A stretch of DNA of 64,000 bases, from assembly GCF_031846325.1 (NCBI RefSeq), contig NZ_JAVRHZ010000003.1, positions 1 through 64,000 of the forward strand. The letters are read 5' to 3'. This DNA is from Patiriisocius_A hiemis (lineage in GTDB: Bacteria > Bacteroidota > Bacteroidia > Flavobacteriales > Flavobacteriaceae). Shown here piece after piece: positions 32,876-40,359 of the stretch; the stretch's first letter is position 1, and every line of letters begins with the position of its first letter. Both the position numbers and the translations under genes were made by a program. The notes under the pieces are model-generated. The model was given only the letters and a program-made list of their open reading frames with translations. It did no database searches and was not told the origin of the DNA.

Positions 32876-34075
32876 ATGGAATTATTAGATAAAGAAATTA
32901 AAAATGAAGTATTGGCTTCTATGATAAAAATTATAGAAAACAATAGAGACGAGATACTCAAAGCAAATAAAAAAGACCTTGAAGCATTTAATAAAGATGA
33001 CCAAGCATTATATGATAGACTTGTTGTAAATAATGAGAAAATTGATGGTATGATAAAGGCCATTAATGAAGTTAAAAGTCAAGACGATCCTGTAAGTCGA
33101 GAAATATCTAATAAGAAATTAGATAATGGATTAAACATTATTAATAAGACAGCTCCTTTTGGAACAATTCTAATAATATATGAATCTAGACCAGATGTTA
33201 CTATTGAGGCAGCCGTCTTAGCATTTAAAGCCAATAATAAAATCTTACTAAAAGGTGGGAAAGAGGCTTTTAACAGCAATAAAGTACTGGTAGATTGCTG
33301 GCATAAAGCATTAAAAGAAAATGACCTTGAAACTAGTTGGATAAAAATGCTTCAGCTAAATAGAAGTGAGACACAAGAGTTTCTAAAAAACCCAAGTGAA
33401 CCATTAGATTTAATTGTTCCAAGAGGTGGGGAACTCTTAATTAAATTTGTTAAAGAAAATGCTTCTTGTGCAGTATTGGTAAGTGGTAGAGGAAATAATT
33501 TTTTATATATCCACCCTGAAGCAAATTGGGAAAAAACATTACAAGTTATTGTAAATGCTAAAACCGATAAAATTTCTGGTTGTAATGCCCTAGATAAAGT
33601 GTTAATAGATAAAAGATGTGCTAAATATGAGCAAAAGTTAGCAGATTTATCTAAAACATTAGAAGCTTTAAACGTTACAATGCTAGTAGATAAGCAAGTT
33701 AAAGAAGTATTAAAAGATAAAGAAGAAATTACAACCCAAAAGACGTGGCATGAAGAATTTTTAGCACTAAAAATTGCAATTGGTGCTGTAGAAGACATGG
33801 AAGAGGCTATAGATAAAATAAATACATATAGTGGTGGACACTCTAGCTCTATTATGACTAAAAGTAAAACTGCTGCACATAAATTTATGGAGCATGTAGA
33901 TAGCGCAGCAGTTTATCACAACGCCTCAACTCGTTTTACAGATGGGGGTCAAATGGGAGTAGGTGCAGAATTAGCAATTAGTACAGATAAACTTCACCAC
34001 CGTGGCCCTCTAGGGCTAAAGCAACTTGTTACCAATAAATATTATGTTTACGGAGATGGACAAATAAGAGTGTAA
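32876..34075 (+). CDS. proA: Glutamate-5-semialdehyde dehydrogenase
   Basis: Reduces gamma-glutamyl phosphate to the semialdehyde with NADPH. 399 aa, an ALDH fold: APFGTILIIYESRPDVTIEAAVLAFKANNKILLKGGKEA, IVPRGG, the nucleophile Cys in DKISGCNALDKVLID, and HSSSIMT near the C end. End of the proCBA operon; a hairpin with terminator shape follows 12 bp after the stop. Confidence 0.96.
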   Translation: MELLDKEIKNEVLASMIKIIENNRDEILKANKKDLEAFNKDDQALYDRLVVNNEKIDGMIKAINEVKSQDDPVSREISNKKLDNGLNIINKTAPFGTILIIYESRPDVTIEAAVLAFKANNKILLKGGKEAFNSNKVLVDCWHKALKENDLETSWIKMLQLNRSETQEFLKNPSEPLDLIVPRGGELLIKFVKENASCAVLVSGRGNNFLYIHPEANWEKTLQVIVNAKTDKISGCNALDKVLIDKRCAKYEQKLADLSKTLEALNVTMLVDKQVKEVLKDKEEITTQKTWHEEFLALKIAIGAVEDMEEAIDKINTYSGGHSSSIMTKSKTAAHKFMEHVDSAAVYHNASTRFTDGGQMGVGAELAISTDKLHHRGPLGLKQLVTNKYYVYGDGQIRV

Positions 34076-34087
34076 TTAAGTATATAT

Positions 34088-34125
34088 GAGGGAACTTTCT
34101 AGTAACATATATAGAAGGTTTCCTC
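34088..34125 (+). terminator. Probable terminator after proA
   Basis: GAGGGAACTTTCTA (34088-34101) pairs with TAGAAGGTTTCCTC (34112-34125), 14 bp with two G-U pairs and a 10-base loop. The T-run is poor (TTATAAAT), so termination may be partial. Confidence 0.6.
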
Positions 34126-34258
34126 TTATAAATAATCTCAAAACCTACTTTAAAAATAAGTTTGTTTAATTTTTATTTACTTTTTTGTAACCTTTTCTTG
34201 ATCATTTACGTATAACTATATATAAGAAGTAACACACTCAAATCTTAGCAATTAATAG

Positions 34259-35122
34259 ATGAGACAACTTAAAATTACCAAGCAGGTTACCAATAGGGAA
34301 ACTGCTTCATTGGACAAGTACCTTCAAGAAATTGGAAAAGTTGACTTAATTACTGCAGACGAAGAGGTAGAATTAGCACAAAAGATTAAGGCCGGGGATC
34401 AACGCGCCCTTGAAAAACTCACAAAAGCTAATTTACGTTTCGTAGTTTCGGTAGCAAAGCAATATCAAAATCAAGGGTTAACACTCCCAGATTTAATTAA
34501 CGAAGGAAACCTTGGCCTTATTAAAGCCGCACAACGTTTTGACGAAACCCGTGGTTTTAAATTTATTTCCTATGCAGTATGGTGGATTAGACAGTCTATC
34601 CTTCAAGCATTGGCAGAACAGTCACGTATAGTACGTTTACCACTCAATAAGATTGGTAGTATTAATAAGATAAATAAAACATTTGCTTTTCTAGAGCAAG
34701 CACATGAGCGTCCACCTTCGGCTGAAGAAATTGCGAAGGAATTAGACATGACAATTAACGACGTTAAAGAGTCTATGAAAAACTCTGGTCGTCACGTATC
34801 TATGGATGCACCGCTTGTAGAAGGTGAAGATTCTAACCTCTACGATGTATTACGTAGTGGTGAATCTCCAAATCCAGATCGTAGCTTATTACATGAGTCA
34901 CTACGTACTGAGATTGAAAGAGCACTAGAAACGTTAACCCCACGTGAAGCAGATGTAATTAGATTATACTTTGGTCTAGGCGATCAACACCCAATGACTC
35001 TAGAGGAAATTGGTGAAACTTTTGATTTAACGAGAGAACGTGTTCGCCAAATTAAAGAAAAAGCAATACGAAGATTAAAGCATACTTCACGTAGTAAAAT
35101 CTTAAAAACATATTTAGGATAA
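34259..35122 (+). CDS. rpoD: Primary sigma factor (short Bacteroidota RpoD)
   Basis: 287 aa housekeeping sigma-70 factor. It lacks the long region 1.1 of E. coli RpoD, the usual case in Bacteroidota. Region 2 has LIKAAQRFDETRGFKFISYAVWWIRQSI (-7 recognition and melting), region 3 KINKTFAFLEQAHERPPS, and region 4 LTPREADVIRLYFGL with the HTH ending LTRERVRQIKEKAIRRLK. It recognises the TTG/TAnnTTTG promoters listed here. Own terminator downstream. Confidence 0.97.
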   Translation: MRQLKITKQVTNRETASLDKYLQEIGKVDLITADEEVELAQKIKAGDQRALEKLTKANLRFVVSVAKQYQNQGLTLPDLINEGNLGLIKAAQRFDETRGFKFISYAVWWIRQSILQALAEQSRIVRLPLNKIGSINKINKTFAFLEQAHERPPSAEEIAKELDMTINDVKESMKNSGRHVSMDAPLVEGEDSNLYDVLRSGESPNPDRSLLHESLRTEIERALETLTPREADVIRLYFGLGDQHPMTLEEIGETFDLTRERVRQIKEKAIRRLKHTSRSKILKTYLG

Positions 35123-35187
35123 TAATACATCCTAATTACGGCAACTTACAGTATATATCATACTGTTCGTTTTTTGATTGATGAATG

Positions 35188-35216
35188 ACCTCCGGCTGAT
35201 TACCGGAGGTTTTTTC
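35188..35216 (+). terminator. Intrinsic terminator after rpoD
   Basis: ACCTCCGG (35188-35195) pairs with CCGGAGGT (35203-35210), 7-base loop, followed by TTTTTCTTT. Strong GC stem. Confidence 0.9.
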
Positions 35217-35296
35217 TTTACATAAAAGAGTTTAGTTTAATAAGGTGAATTTTTGTCCAATATTTATGTAATTTTACACAAACTATCACATTCATT

Positions 35297-35956
35297 ATGA
35301 GCGCAACCCTAGTAGCACCTTCCATTTTAGCAGCAGACTTTGCTAACCTACAAAGAGATATAGAAATGGTTAATAAAAGTGAAGCAGACTGGTTTCATAT
35401 AGATATTATGGATGGTGTATTTGTTCCTAATATTTCATTTGGAATGCCTGTTTTAAAAGCTATATCAAAACACGCTAACAAGACAATTGATGTTCATTTG
35501 ATGATTGTAGACCCCGATAGATACATTAAAACATTTGCAGATTTGGGCTCTAATGTTTTGACAGTTCATTATGAAGCCTGCACACACCTACATAGAACGC
35601 TTCAAGCTATCAAAGCAGAAGGAATGCAAGCAGGTGTGGCTTTAAATCCACACACAAATATTTCAGTTTTAGAAGATACCATTCAAGATATAGACTTAGT
35701 ATGCCTTATGAGTGTAAATCCTGGTTTTGGAGGACAAAGCTTTATAGAGAACACCTATAATAAAGTAAAAGCCCTTAAAGAATTGATAAACAAAAAGGGG
35801 GCTACAACCAAAATTGAAATTGATGGTGGCGTTACTAATAAAAACGCAAAACAACTAGCTGATGCTGGTGCCGATGTATTGGTAGCAGGGAGTTATGTTT
35901 TTGGTTCAGAAAACCCACCGAAAACAATAGCAAATCTAAAGAATTTACTAAGCTAA
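35297..35956 (+). CDS. rpe: Ribulose-phosphate 3-epimerase
   Basis: Interconverts ribulose-5-phosphate and xylulose-5-phosphate. 219 aa TIM barrel: APSILAADFANL, the metal-site His/Asp in HIDIMDGVFVPN, HLMIVDP, MSVNPGFGGQSFI and EIDGGVTNKNA, plus the phosphate-binding GADVLVAGSYVF. Belongs to the same pathway as the transketolase genes at 15269 but is not linked to them. Confidence 0.96.
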   Translation: MSATLVAPSILAADFANLQRDIEMVNKSEADWFHIDIMDGVFVPNISFGMPVLKAISKHANKTIDVHLMIVDPDRYIKTFADLGSNVLTVHYEACTHLHRTLQAIKAEGMQAGVALNPHTNISVLEDTIQDIDLVCLMSVNPGFGGQSFIENTYNKVKALKELINKKGATTKIEIDGGVTNKNAKQLADAGADVLVAGSYVFGSENPPKTIANLKNLLS

Positions 35957-35980
35957 TTACCCAAATTTAAGGCATAGTTC

Positions 35981-36015
35981 TTTGTAAACTTTAAGTATAG
36001 CCTTTTGTATCTTTG
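35981..36015 (+). promoter_or_regulatory. Promoter overlapping the start of the YpdA-like gene
   Basis: TTTG (35981-35984), 23 bases, TATCTTTG (36008-36015), only 4 bases before ATG 36020. The transcript would start at or within a few bases of the ATG, so it is nearly leaderless. Confidence 0.5.
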
Positions 36016-36019
36016 TACA

Positions 36020-36982
36020 ATGATTGTAGAAAAAGAGGTAATAATTATAGGTGCAGGTCCTATAGGAATTGCTTGTGCTTTAGCCTGTAAAAAAAGAGGG
36101 ATAGATTATGTGGTTTTAGAAAAAGGCACGCTAACCAATTCACTTTACAACTATCCCTTAAATATGCGTTTTTTTTCTACTTCGGAAAAGCTTGAAATTG
36201 ATACCATTCCATTTATAAGCAATAACCCCAAGCCTAATAGAGATGAAGCATTAGAGTATTACCGGAGAGTAGTAACTTCAAATCAACTTAACATTAATCT
36301 ATACGAAAAAGTAATAGATGTAATAAAAGAAGAAAACTTCCTCATTACTTCAGAAAAACAACGCTACAATGCTAAAAAGGTAATTATAAGTACTGGGTTT
36401 TATGATTTACCAAAATTACTTAACGTTCCAGGAGAAGAGCTTCCAAAAGTGAGTCACTATTACAAAGAAGCACATCCTTACATTTTACAAAAAACAATAG
36501 TAGTCGGTGCAAGTAATAGTGCTGTAGACGCTGCACTCGAAATATGGAGAAAAGGCGGGGACGTAACAATGGTAGTTCGCGGAAAAGCTATTGGGGAACG
36601 TGTAAAATATTGGGTTAGACCAGATATCATTAACAGAATTGAAGAAGGTAGCATTAAAGCATTTTTTAATTCTGAAATCACTTCTATTAAAGAAAAAGAA
36701 GTTATTATTAAAACACCAAATGGAACAAAAACCTTAGTTAATGACTTTGTGGTTGCGCTTACAGGATATCAACCTAACTTCAAATTTTTACAAAAACTAG
36801 GTATTACACTTTCAGAAGAAAAAAATAGACCCATCTATAATGCTGAAACTATGGAAAGTAATGTGGCAGGTATGTATCTAGCTGGTGTAATTTGTGGCGG
36901 TGATGAAACTCATAAATGGTTTATTGAGAACTCTAGAATTCATGCAGATCTCATTGCAGAACATATTTCAAAAAGTCTTTAA
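36020..36982 (+). CDS. YpdA-family putative bacillithiol-disulfide reductase
   Basis: 320 aa from ATG 36020 (MIVEKEVIIIGAGPIGIACALACKK). FAD-binding GxGxxG at the N end; second dinucleotide motif VVGASNSAVDAALEIWRKG near 165 for NADPH; GTKTLVNDFVVALTGYQP and YLAGVICGGDETHKWFIENSR at the C end. Thioredoxin-reductase-like but without a CxxC, as in YpdA/Bdr. Bacillithiol use is inferred from this and from the YfiT-like gene. The 3' end overlaps the convergent peptidase gene by 4 bases. Confidence 0.85.
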   Translation: MIVEKEVIIIGAGPIGIACALACKKRGIDYVVLEKGTLTNSLYNYPLNMRFFSTSEKLEIDTIPFISNNPKPNRDEALEYYRRVVTSNQLNINLYEKVIDVIKEENFLITSEKQRYNAKKVIISTGFYDLPKLLNVPGEELPKVSHYYKEAHPYILQKTIVVGASNSAVDAALEIWRKGGDVTMVVRGKAIGERVKYWVRPDIINRIEEGSIKAFFNSEITSIKEKEVIIKTPNGTKTLVNDFVVALTGYQPNFKFLQKLGITLSEEKNRPIYNAETMESNVAGMYLAGVICGGDETHKWFIENSRIHADLIAEHISKSL

Positions 36983-37812
36983 TACCCAGCAAAATTAAAA
37001 TTTAATAATTTTTTTGTGTGGTTATATAATACCGGGAAGTGACCATTAAATTCTCTTGGAGATTCTATAAAATATTCGGCCAATACTGCCATAAACTCAT
37101 ACTGATTGGTAAAAGCATATTCTCTAAAGTATCTTGTTTCGTCAAGTTTATCTTTTACTTCCTGTTTTGTAAGTCGTTTTAAAATATTTTGAAACTGCTT
37201 TGCAAACCTTGTAGAGTCTATATCTCTACTTTGTTTAGACTCAAGTTGCATTGCATGCATAAATTCATGAATACCAAGGTTTAGATTATCATTAGTGATT
37301 TTATAACCTTCTTCAAAGGCTTTCCACGAAAGCACTAATGCCTTTCCAGCAGGATTAAATTCTCCAACATGATACTCTTCATTTGCTGTACTATAAAAGG
37401 AGTCTGGATAAATTAAAATATAATCTATAAGACTATACAAATAGTGTTTTCTACCAAAACTCAACATGCAACCAATGGCAGCGATTAGTACTTTCATCCT
37501 ATCTGTAATCTCTACTCCATCTCTACCAACAAACTTTTTACTATTAATAAAACTAGCAACTCTATGCTCAAACTGTCTTTTAAATTTAGGGGAGAGTTTT
37601 TTGTAAAATGAAAACTCATCTTCTAGTATCGTTTTTTGAGTAGTTGATACTTTTTTAAATGTAAGGTAGTGGCGCACTAATGGTCTATTGTATCTATCTG
37701 CGAACCAATTCTCAAAAATCCTGAATAAAAATAAAAGAAAACCAACTAATACAACCGCATAAGCATAAGGCGCTAACCATGCAATATCATTATTGGGTTG
37801 TAGTAGAAACAT
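36979..37812 (-). CDS. M90 (MtfA-like) zinc metallopeptidase with membrane anchor
   Basis: 277 aa. A membrane segment near the N end (AYAVVLVGFLLFLFRIF, about 15-32) precedes the soluble domain. Zinc motif HEFMHAMQ (HExxH) near residue 183 with NQYEFMAVLAEYF, supplying the downstream Glu. MtfA in E. coli controls the glucose PTS via Mlc; the function of Bacteroidota homologues is not known. It faces the YpdA-like gene and overlaps its end by 4 bases. Confidence 0.82.
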   Translation of the reverse strand: MFLLQPNNDIAWLAPYAYAVVLVGFLLFLFRIFENWFADRYNRPLVRHYLTFKKVSTTQKTILEDEFSFYKKLSPKFKRQFEHRVASFINSKKFVGRDGVEITDRMKVLIAAIGCMLSFGRKHYLYSLIDYILIYPDSFYSTANEEYHVGEFNPAGKALVLSWKAFEEGYKITNDNLNLGIHEFMHAMQLESKQSRDIDSTRFAKQFQNILKRLTKQEVKDKLDETRYFREYAFTNQYEFMAVLAEYFIESPREFNGHFPVLYNHTKKLLNFNFAGY

Positions 37813-37903
37813 TATTTAAAATTTGGGATATGCAATATAGTTAAATTTATAAAAGGACAACTATACGCATACTAACGCTTCTATCTTTAAAAAAGTGTGC
37901 TAT

Positions 37904-38614
37904 TTAGTCCCTTGAGAAAATACTTAGTATATACCAGAACAATAACATTAATGCTCCAAACAATCCAAGAGACGCCGCGACATATTGGTCCTCTTGGTAT
38001 TTATGAACCATATTTGAAGTTTGATATAGAATAGAACCTGATGCTAATGCTATCATCCCTACACTAAACCAAAGCCCTAAATTAAAGCCAAACAATGTAC
38101 CAGCAACAATAAGTCCAATAGCTATAAAACCAGCAATTGTTAACCCAGACCGTAAAAAAGAGAAGTCCTTTTTTGTCATTATAGTTACTGCAGATAAGCC
38201 CACAAATAGAGCTCCTGTCATTATCCCCGCTTGACTTATAGTATGTAATCCACCATCACCAATATAGGAGATAGCGATGTAGAGAAGTGGAATAAAGATA
38301 AACGCTTCAGCAACTACAAAAAGAAGTAATGCCAAGTATTGTCTGTTTTTATCTTGAGTTTCTAATGCCATTTTTTCGGCATAATTTGTTGCAAACATAA
38401 ATCCTCCTAAAAGTAATAACCATGTCCAACCTTGCGTAAGTGATAGCGCAAAGTTTATAAGTGGCTCTATTTGAAAGAAAATCATTTCAACCAAAATAAA
38501 TAACAATACAGATAATGTTAAGTGTGTATAAGTTTTGCGGTAAAAAGTGATACGAGCTTCGCTAGTTAATGCTGCTACTTTTGGTTCTAAAACAGGTGTT
38601 TGTAATTCTTCCAT
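37904..38614 (-). CDS. Bax inhibitor-1/YccA-family membrane protein
   Basis: 236 aa with seven membrane segments from about residue 27. BI-1 pattern, with acidic residues in the last helices (MVHKYQEDQYVAASLGLFGALMLLFWYILSIF). These proteins act as pH-dependent calcium leak channels in characterised cases. It follows the 176-aa gene by 11 bp on the same strand. Confidence 0.88.
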   Translation of the reverse strand: MEELQTPVLEPKVAALTSEARITFYRKTYTHLTLSVLLFILVEMIFFQIEPLINFALSLTQGWTWLLLLGGFMFATNYAEKMALETQDKNRQYLALLLFVVAEAFIFIPLLYIAISYIGDGGLHTISQAGIMTGALFVGLSAVTIMTKKDFSFLRSGLTIAGFIAIGLIVAGTLFGFNLGLWFSVGMIALASGSILYQTSNMVHKYQEDQYVAASLGLFGALMLLFWYILSIFSRD

Positions 38615-38625
38615 AGATATTATTA

Positions 38626-39156
38626 TTATTTTGAGCTATCGCCTTTAAATTGTTGTGAGTTGTTTTTAAAAAGAACATTAAAGGTAGTTAAACTTCCATA
38701 ACAACGAGTAATGTATTGTTGTAAATCTATCTTGTCTTGTTCTTCTAACACTTTACTACTATTAATTTTTTGTTCCATAACACGAAGCCTGTCACGAAGC
38801 ATCACAATTTTATGGAAAAAAGTATCGATAGGGATTTCTTTTATTGAAAGGTTAGCATCTTTAGGGCGCAATACCATAGTACCTCCTTTGTATTTATCTG
38901 CAATGGGAACAATTTCGGTAATATCACTCCATTTTTTTAAAATGCTCCGTAGGCTTTGCTCTACCTCATAAAAGCTAACAGTATCAAGGTCATCATCTGA
39001 AGCTTCAATAATTTCAAAATCGTCATCTAATGGTATTGTCTCCAACCCATTATCTATAAACGTAACCCAATACATTTTAGCATCTACGTTGGTCACTACA
39101 CCCTTTCCAAATTCTGAATGTTCAATTCTTGAACCTATGCCTAATAACTTTTTCAT
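38626..39156 (-). CDS. Conserved protein with N-terminal Tudor-like domain, function unknown
   Basis: 176 aa. The N-terminal 55 residues (GSRIEHSEFGKGVVTNVDAKMYWVTFID) look like the small beta-barrel at the C end of UvrD/PcrA helicases and in CarD-type proteins (HxxFGxGxV). The rest is helical with KWSDITEIVPIADKYKGGTMVLRPKD in the middle. Found in Bacteroidota as a single-copy gene of unknown role. The barrel suggests binding to RNA polymerase or nucleic acid, which is an inference. It precedes the BI-1 gene by 11 bp. Confidence 0.75.
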   Translation of the reverse strand: MKKLLGIGSRIEHSEFGKGVVTNVDAKMYWVTFIDNGLETIPLDDDFEIIEASDDDLDTVSFYEVEQSLRSILKKWSDITEIVPIADKYKGGTMVLRPKDANLSIKEIPIDTFFHKIVMLRDRLRVMEQKINSSKVLEEQDKIDLQQYITRCYGSLTTFNVLFKNNSQQFKGDSSK

Positions 39157-39226
39157 TTCATTAATTTTTCTGAAAAGTGAAATTACACTTTTTTGTTTTT
39201 CTATCCGAAGCTTTTTTTAGAATACC

Positions 39227-39234
39227 TATATTTG
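39227..39234 (+). promoter_or_regulatory. -7 element before yqeY
   Basis: TATATTTG followed by GGGGG, 21 bases before ATG 39256. No TTG at the usual distance. Confidence 0.4.
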
Positions 39235-39255
39235 GGGGTCTTAAAATTACAATAT

Positions 39256-39705
39256 ATGAGTTTACAAAAAAAGGTAATGGATGCTATGAAAGTAGCAATG
39301 AAAGAAAAGAATAGTAAAGCATTACAGGCATTAAGAGCAGTAAAATCTGCCATACTTTTAGCACAAACCGAAAGTGGAGCAAAAGAAGAATTAACTGAAG
39401 CACAAGAGCTTAAATTATTACAAAAATTGGTAAAACAACGTAAGGATAGTGCTGCAATTTATAATGAACAAGGGAGAGCAGATTTAGCTGAACCAGAAAT
39501 AGCAGAGGCGGCAGTTATAGAGCAATTTTTGCCAGCACAGTTAAGTGAAGAAGAGTTAGAAAAAATTGTAGAAGATGTTATCGCGCAAACTGGAGCTTCA
39601 TCTATGGCAGATATGGGAAAAGTAATGGGCATAGTATCTGGTAAAACAGCAGGTCGTGCAGATGGTAAAACCATTTCTACACTTGTAAAGAGCAAACTAA
39701 TTTAA
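39256..39705 (+). CDS. GatB/YqeY-domain protein
   Basis: 149 aa from ATG 39256 (MSLQKKVMDAMKVAMKEKNS). All-helical YqeY family, related to the C-terminal tRNA-binding domain of GatB: LRAVKSAILLAQTE, QRKDSAAIYNEQGRADLAEPEIAEA, and QLSEEELEKIVEDVI with the GKTAGRADGKTIS C end. Presumed to act on tRNA or amidotransferase. tRNA-Arg follows by 30 bp on the same strand and is probably co-transcribed. Confidence 0.92.
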   Translation: MSLQKKVMDAMKVAMKEKNSKALQALRAVKSAILLAQTESGAKEELTEAQELKLLQKLVKQRKDSAAIYNEQGRADLAEPEIAEAAVIEQFLPAQLSEEELEKIVEDVIAQTGASSMADMGKVMGIVSGKTAGRADGKTISTLVKSKLI

Positions 39706-39735
39706 GCTTCTCTAAAAAAGTAAAAGTATTTTAAT

Positions 39736-39809
39736 GGCCGCGTGGCGCAACTGAATAGCGCATCAGATTTCGGCTCTGAGGGTTGGGGGTTTGAATCCCT
39801 CCGCGGTCA
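39736..39809 (+). tRNA. tRNA-Arg (anticodon TCG)
   Basis: Acceptor GGCCGCG (39736-39742) pairs with CGCGGTC (39802-39808; one G-U), discriminator A. The anticodon stem TCAGA/TCTGA holds loop TTTCGGC with anticodon TCG. 74 nt. Confidence 0.95.
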
Positions 39810-39818
39810 CTAATAATT

Positions 39819-39854
39819 AAAAAAAGCAAGTAAAATTACAAACTTGCTTTTTTT
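39819..39854 (+). terminator. Terminator after tRNA-Arg
   Basis: A 13-bp stem, AAAAAAAGCAAGT (39819-39831) with ACTTGCTTTTTTT (39842-39854), loop 10 bases. Ends yqeY-tRNA-Arg. Confidence 0.85.
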
Positions 39855-39858
39855 AAAG

Positions 39859-40254
39859 CTATAATACTATCATTGCCTCGCTACCAAAAACAGATTTCCT
39901 AAAATCACTTGGCTGTATATCGTTCAATAGTTTTAAATCTCCAAGAGATGCAATTAGTTCAGAGAAATGAGATTCACGAGAATCAAATTGTTCTTTGTTT
40001 TTATAACTAGTTAGTAAAATAAAGTGAGGGACTTCTCCTTCTTCAGAAAACAACAAATTGTAAGAATCTATATACTCTTTTTCTAATGCCATGTCACGTA
40101 ATACTTTCCAGTTATTCTGGTAGTAATATTTAGCTTCTTCTACATGATTATTTACTACGTTAATTTGTTCGAAGGTTGTAATTGTATTGTCTTTTTGAGC
40201 TTGCACTCCAATAGCAAAAACAATAAATACAAAGCCAAGTATAAAATTTCTCAT
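39859..40254 (-). CDS. Small secreted protein of unknown function
   Basis: 131 aa from ATG 40254 (MRNFILGFVFIVFAIGVQAQ), with a signal peptide cut after QAQ. The mature part (EEAKYYYQNNWKVLRDMALEKEYIDSYNLL, then HFILLTSYKNKEQFDSRESHFSELI) resembles small dimeric alpha-beta barrel (antibiotic monooxygenase-like) domains by pattern only. A longer frame to 40359 runs through the ftsZ terminator and is rejected. Leftward, after ftsZ. Confidence 0.65.
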   Translation of the reverse strand: MRNFILGFVFIVFAIGVQAQKDNTITTFEQINVVNNHVEEAKYYYQNNWKVLRDMALEKEYIDSYNLLFSEEGEVPHFILLTSYKNKEQFDSRESHFSELIASLGDLKLLNDIQPSDFRKSVFGSEAMIVL

Positions 40255-40302
40255 AACAGCGTTTTTAAAATTTTCTCTTAAATGTACAATTAATTTCTTT
40301 TC

Positions 40303-40335
40303 CATAAAAAAACCTGTACCACTAGATACAGGTTT
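40303..40335 (-). terminator. Terminator after ftsZ
   Basis: AAACCTGTA (40310-40318) pairs with TACAGGTTT (40327-40335). On the minus strand it ends in a run of seven T. It closes the dcw cluster. Confidence 0.85.
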
Positions 40336-40359
40336 AAAAACTAAGCTTTTAAAGCACAA

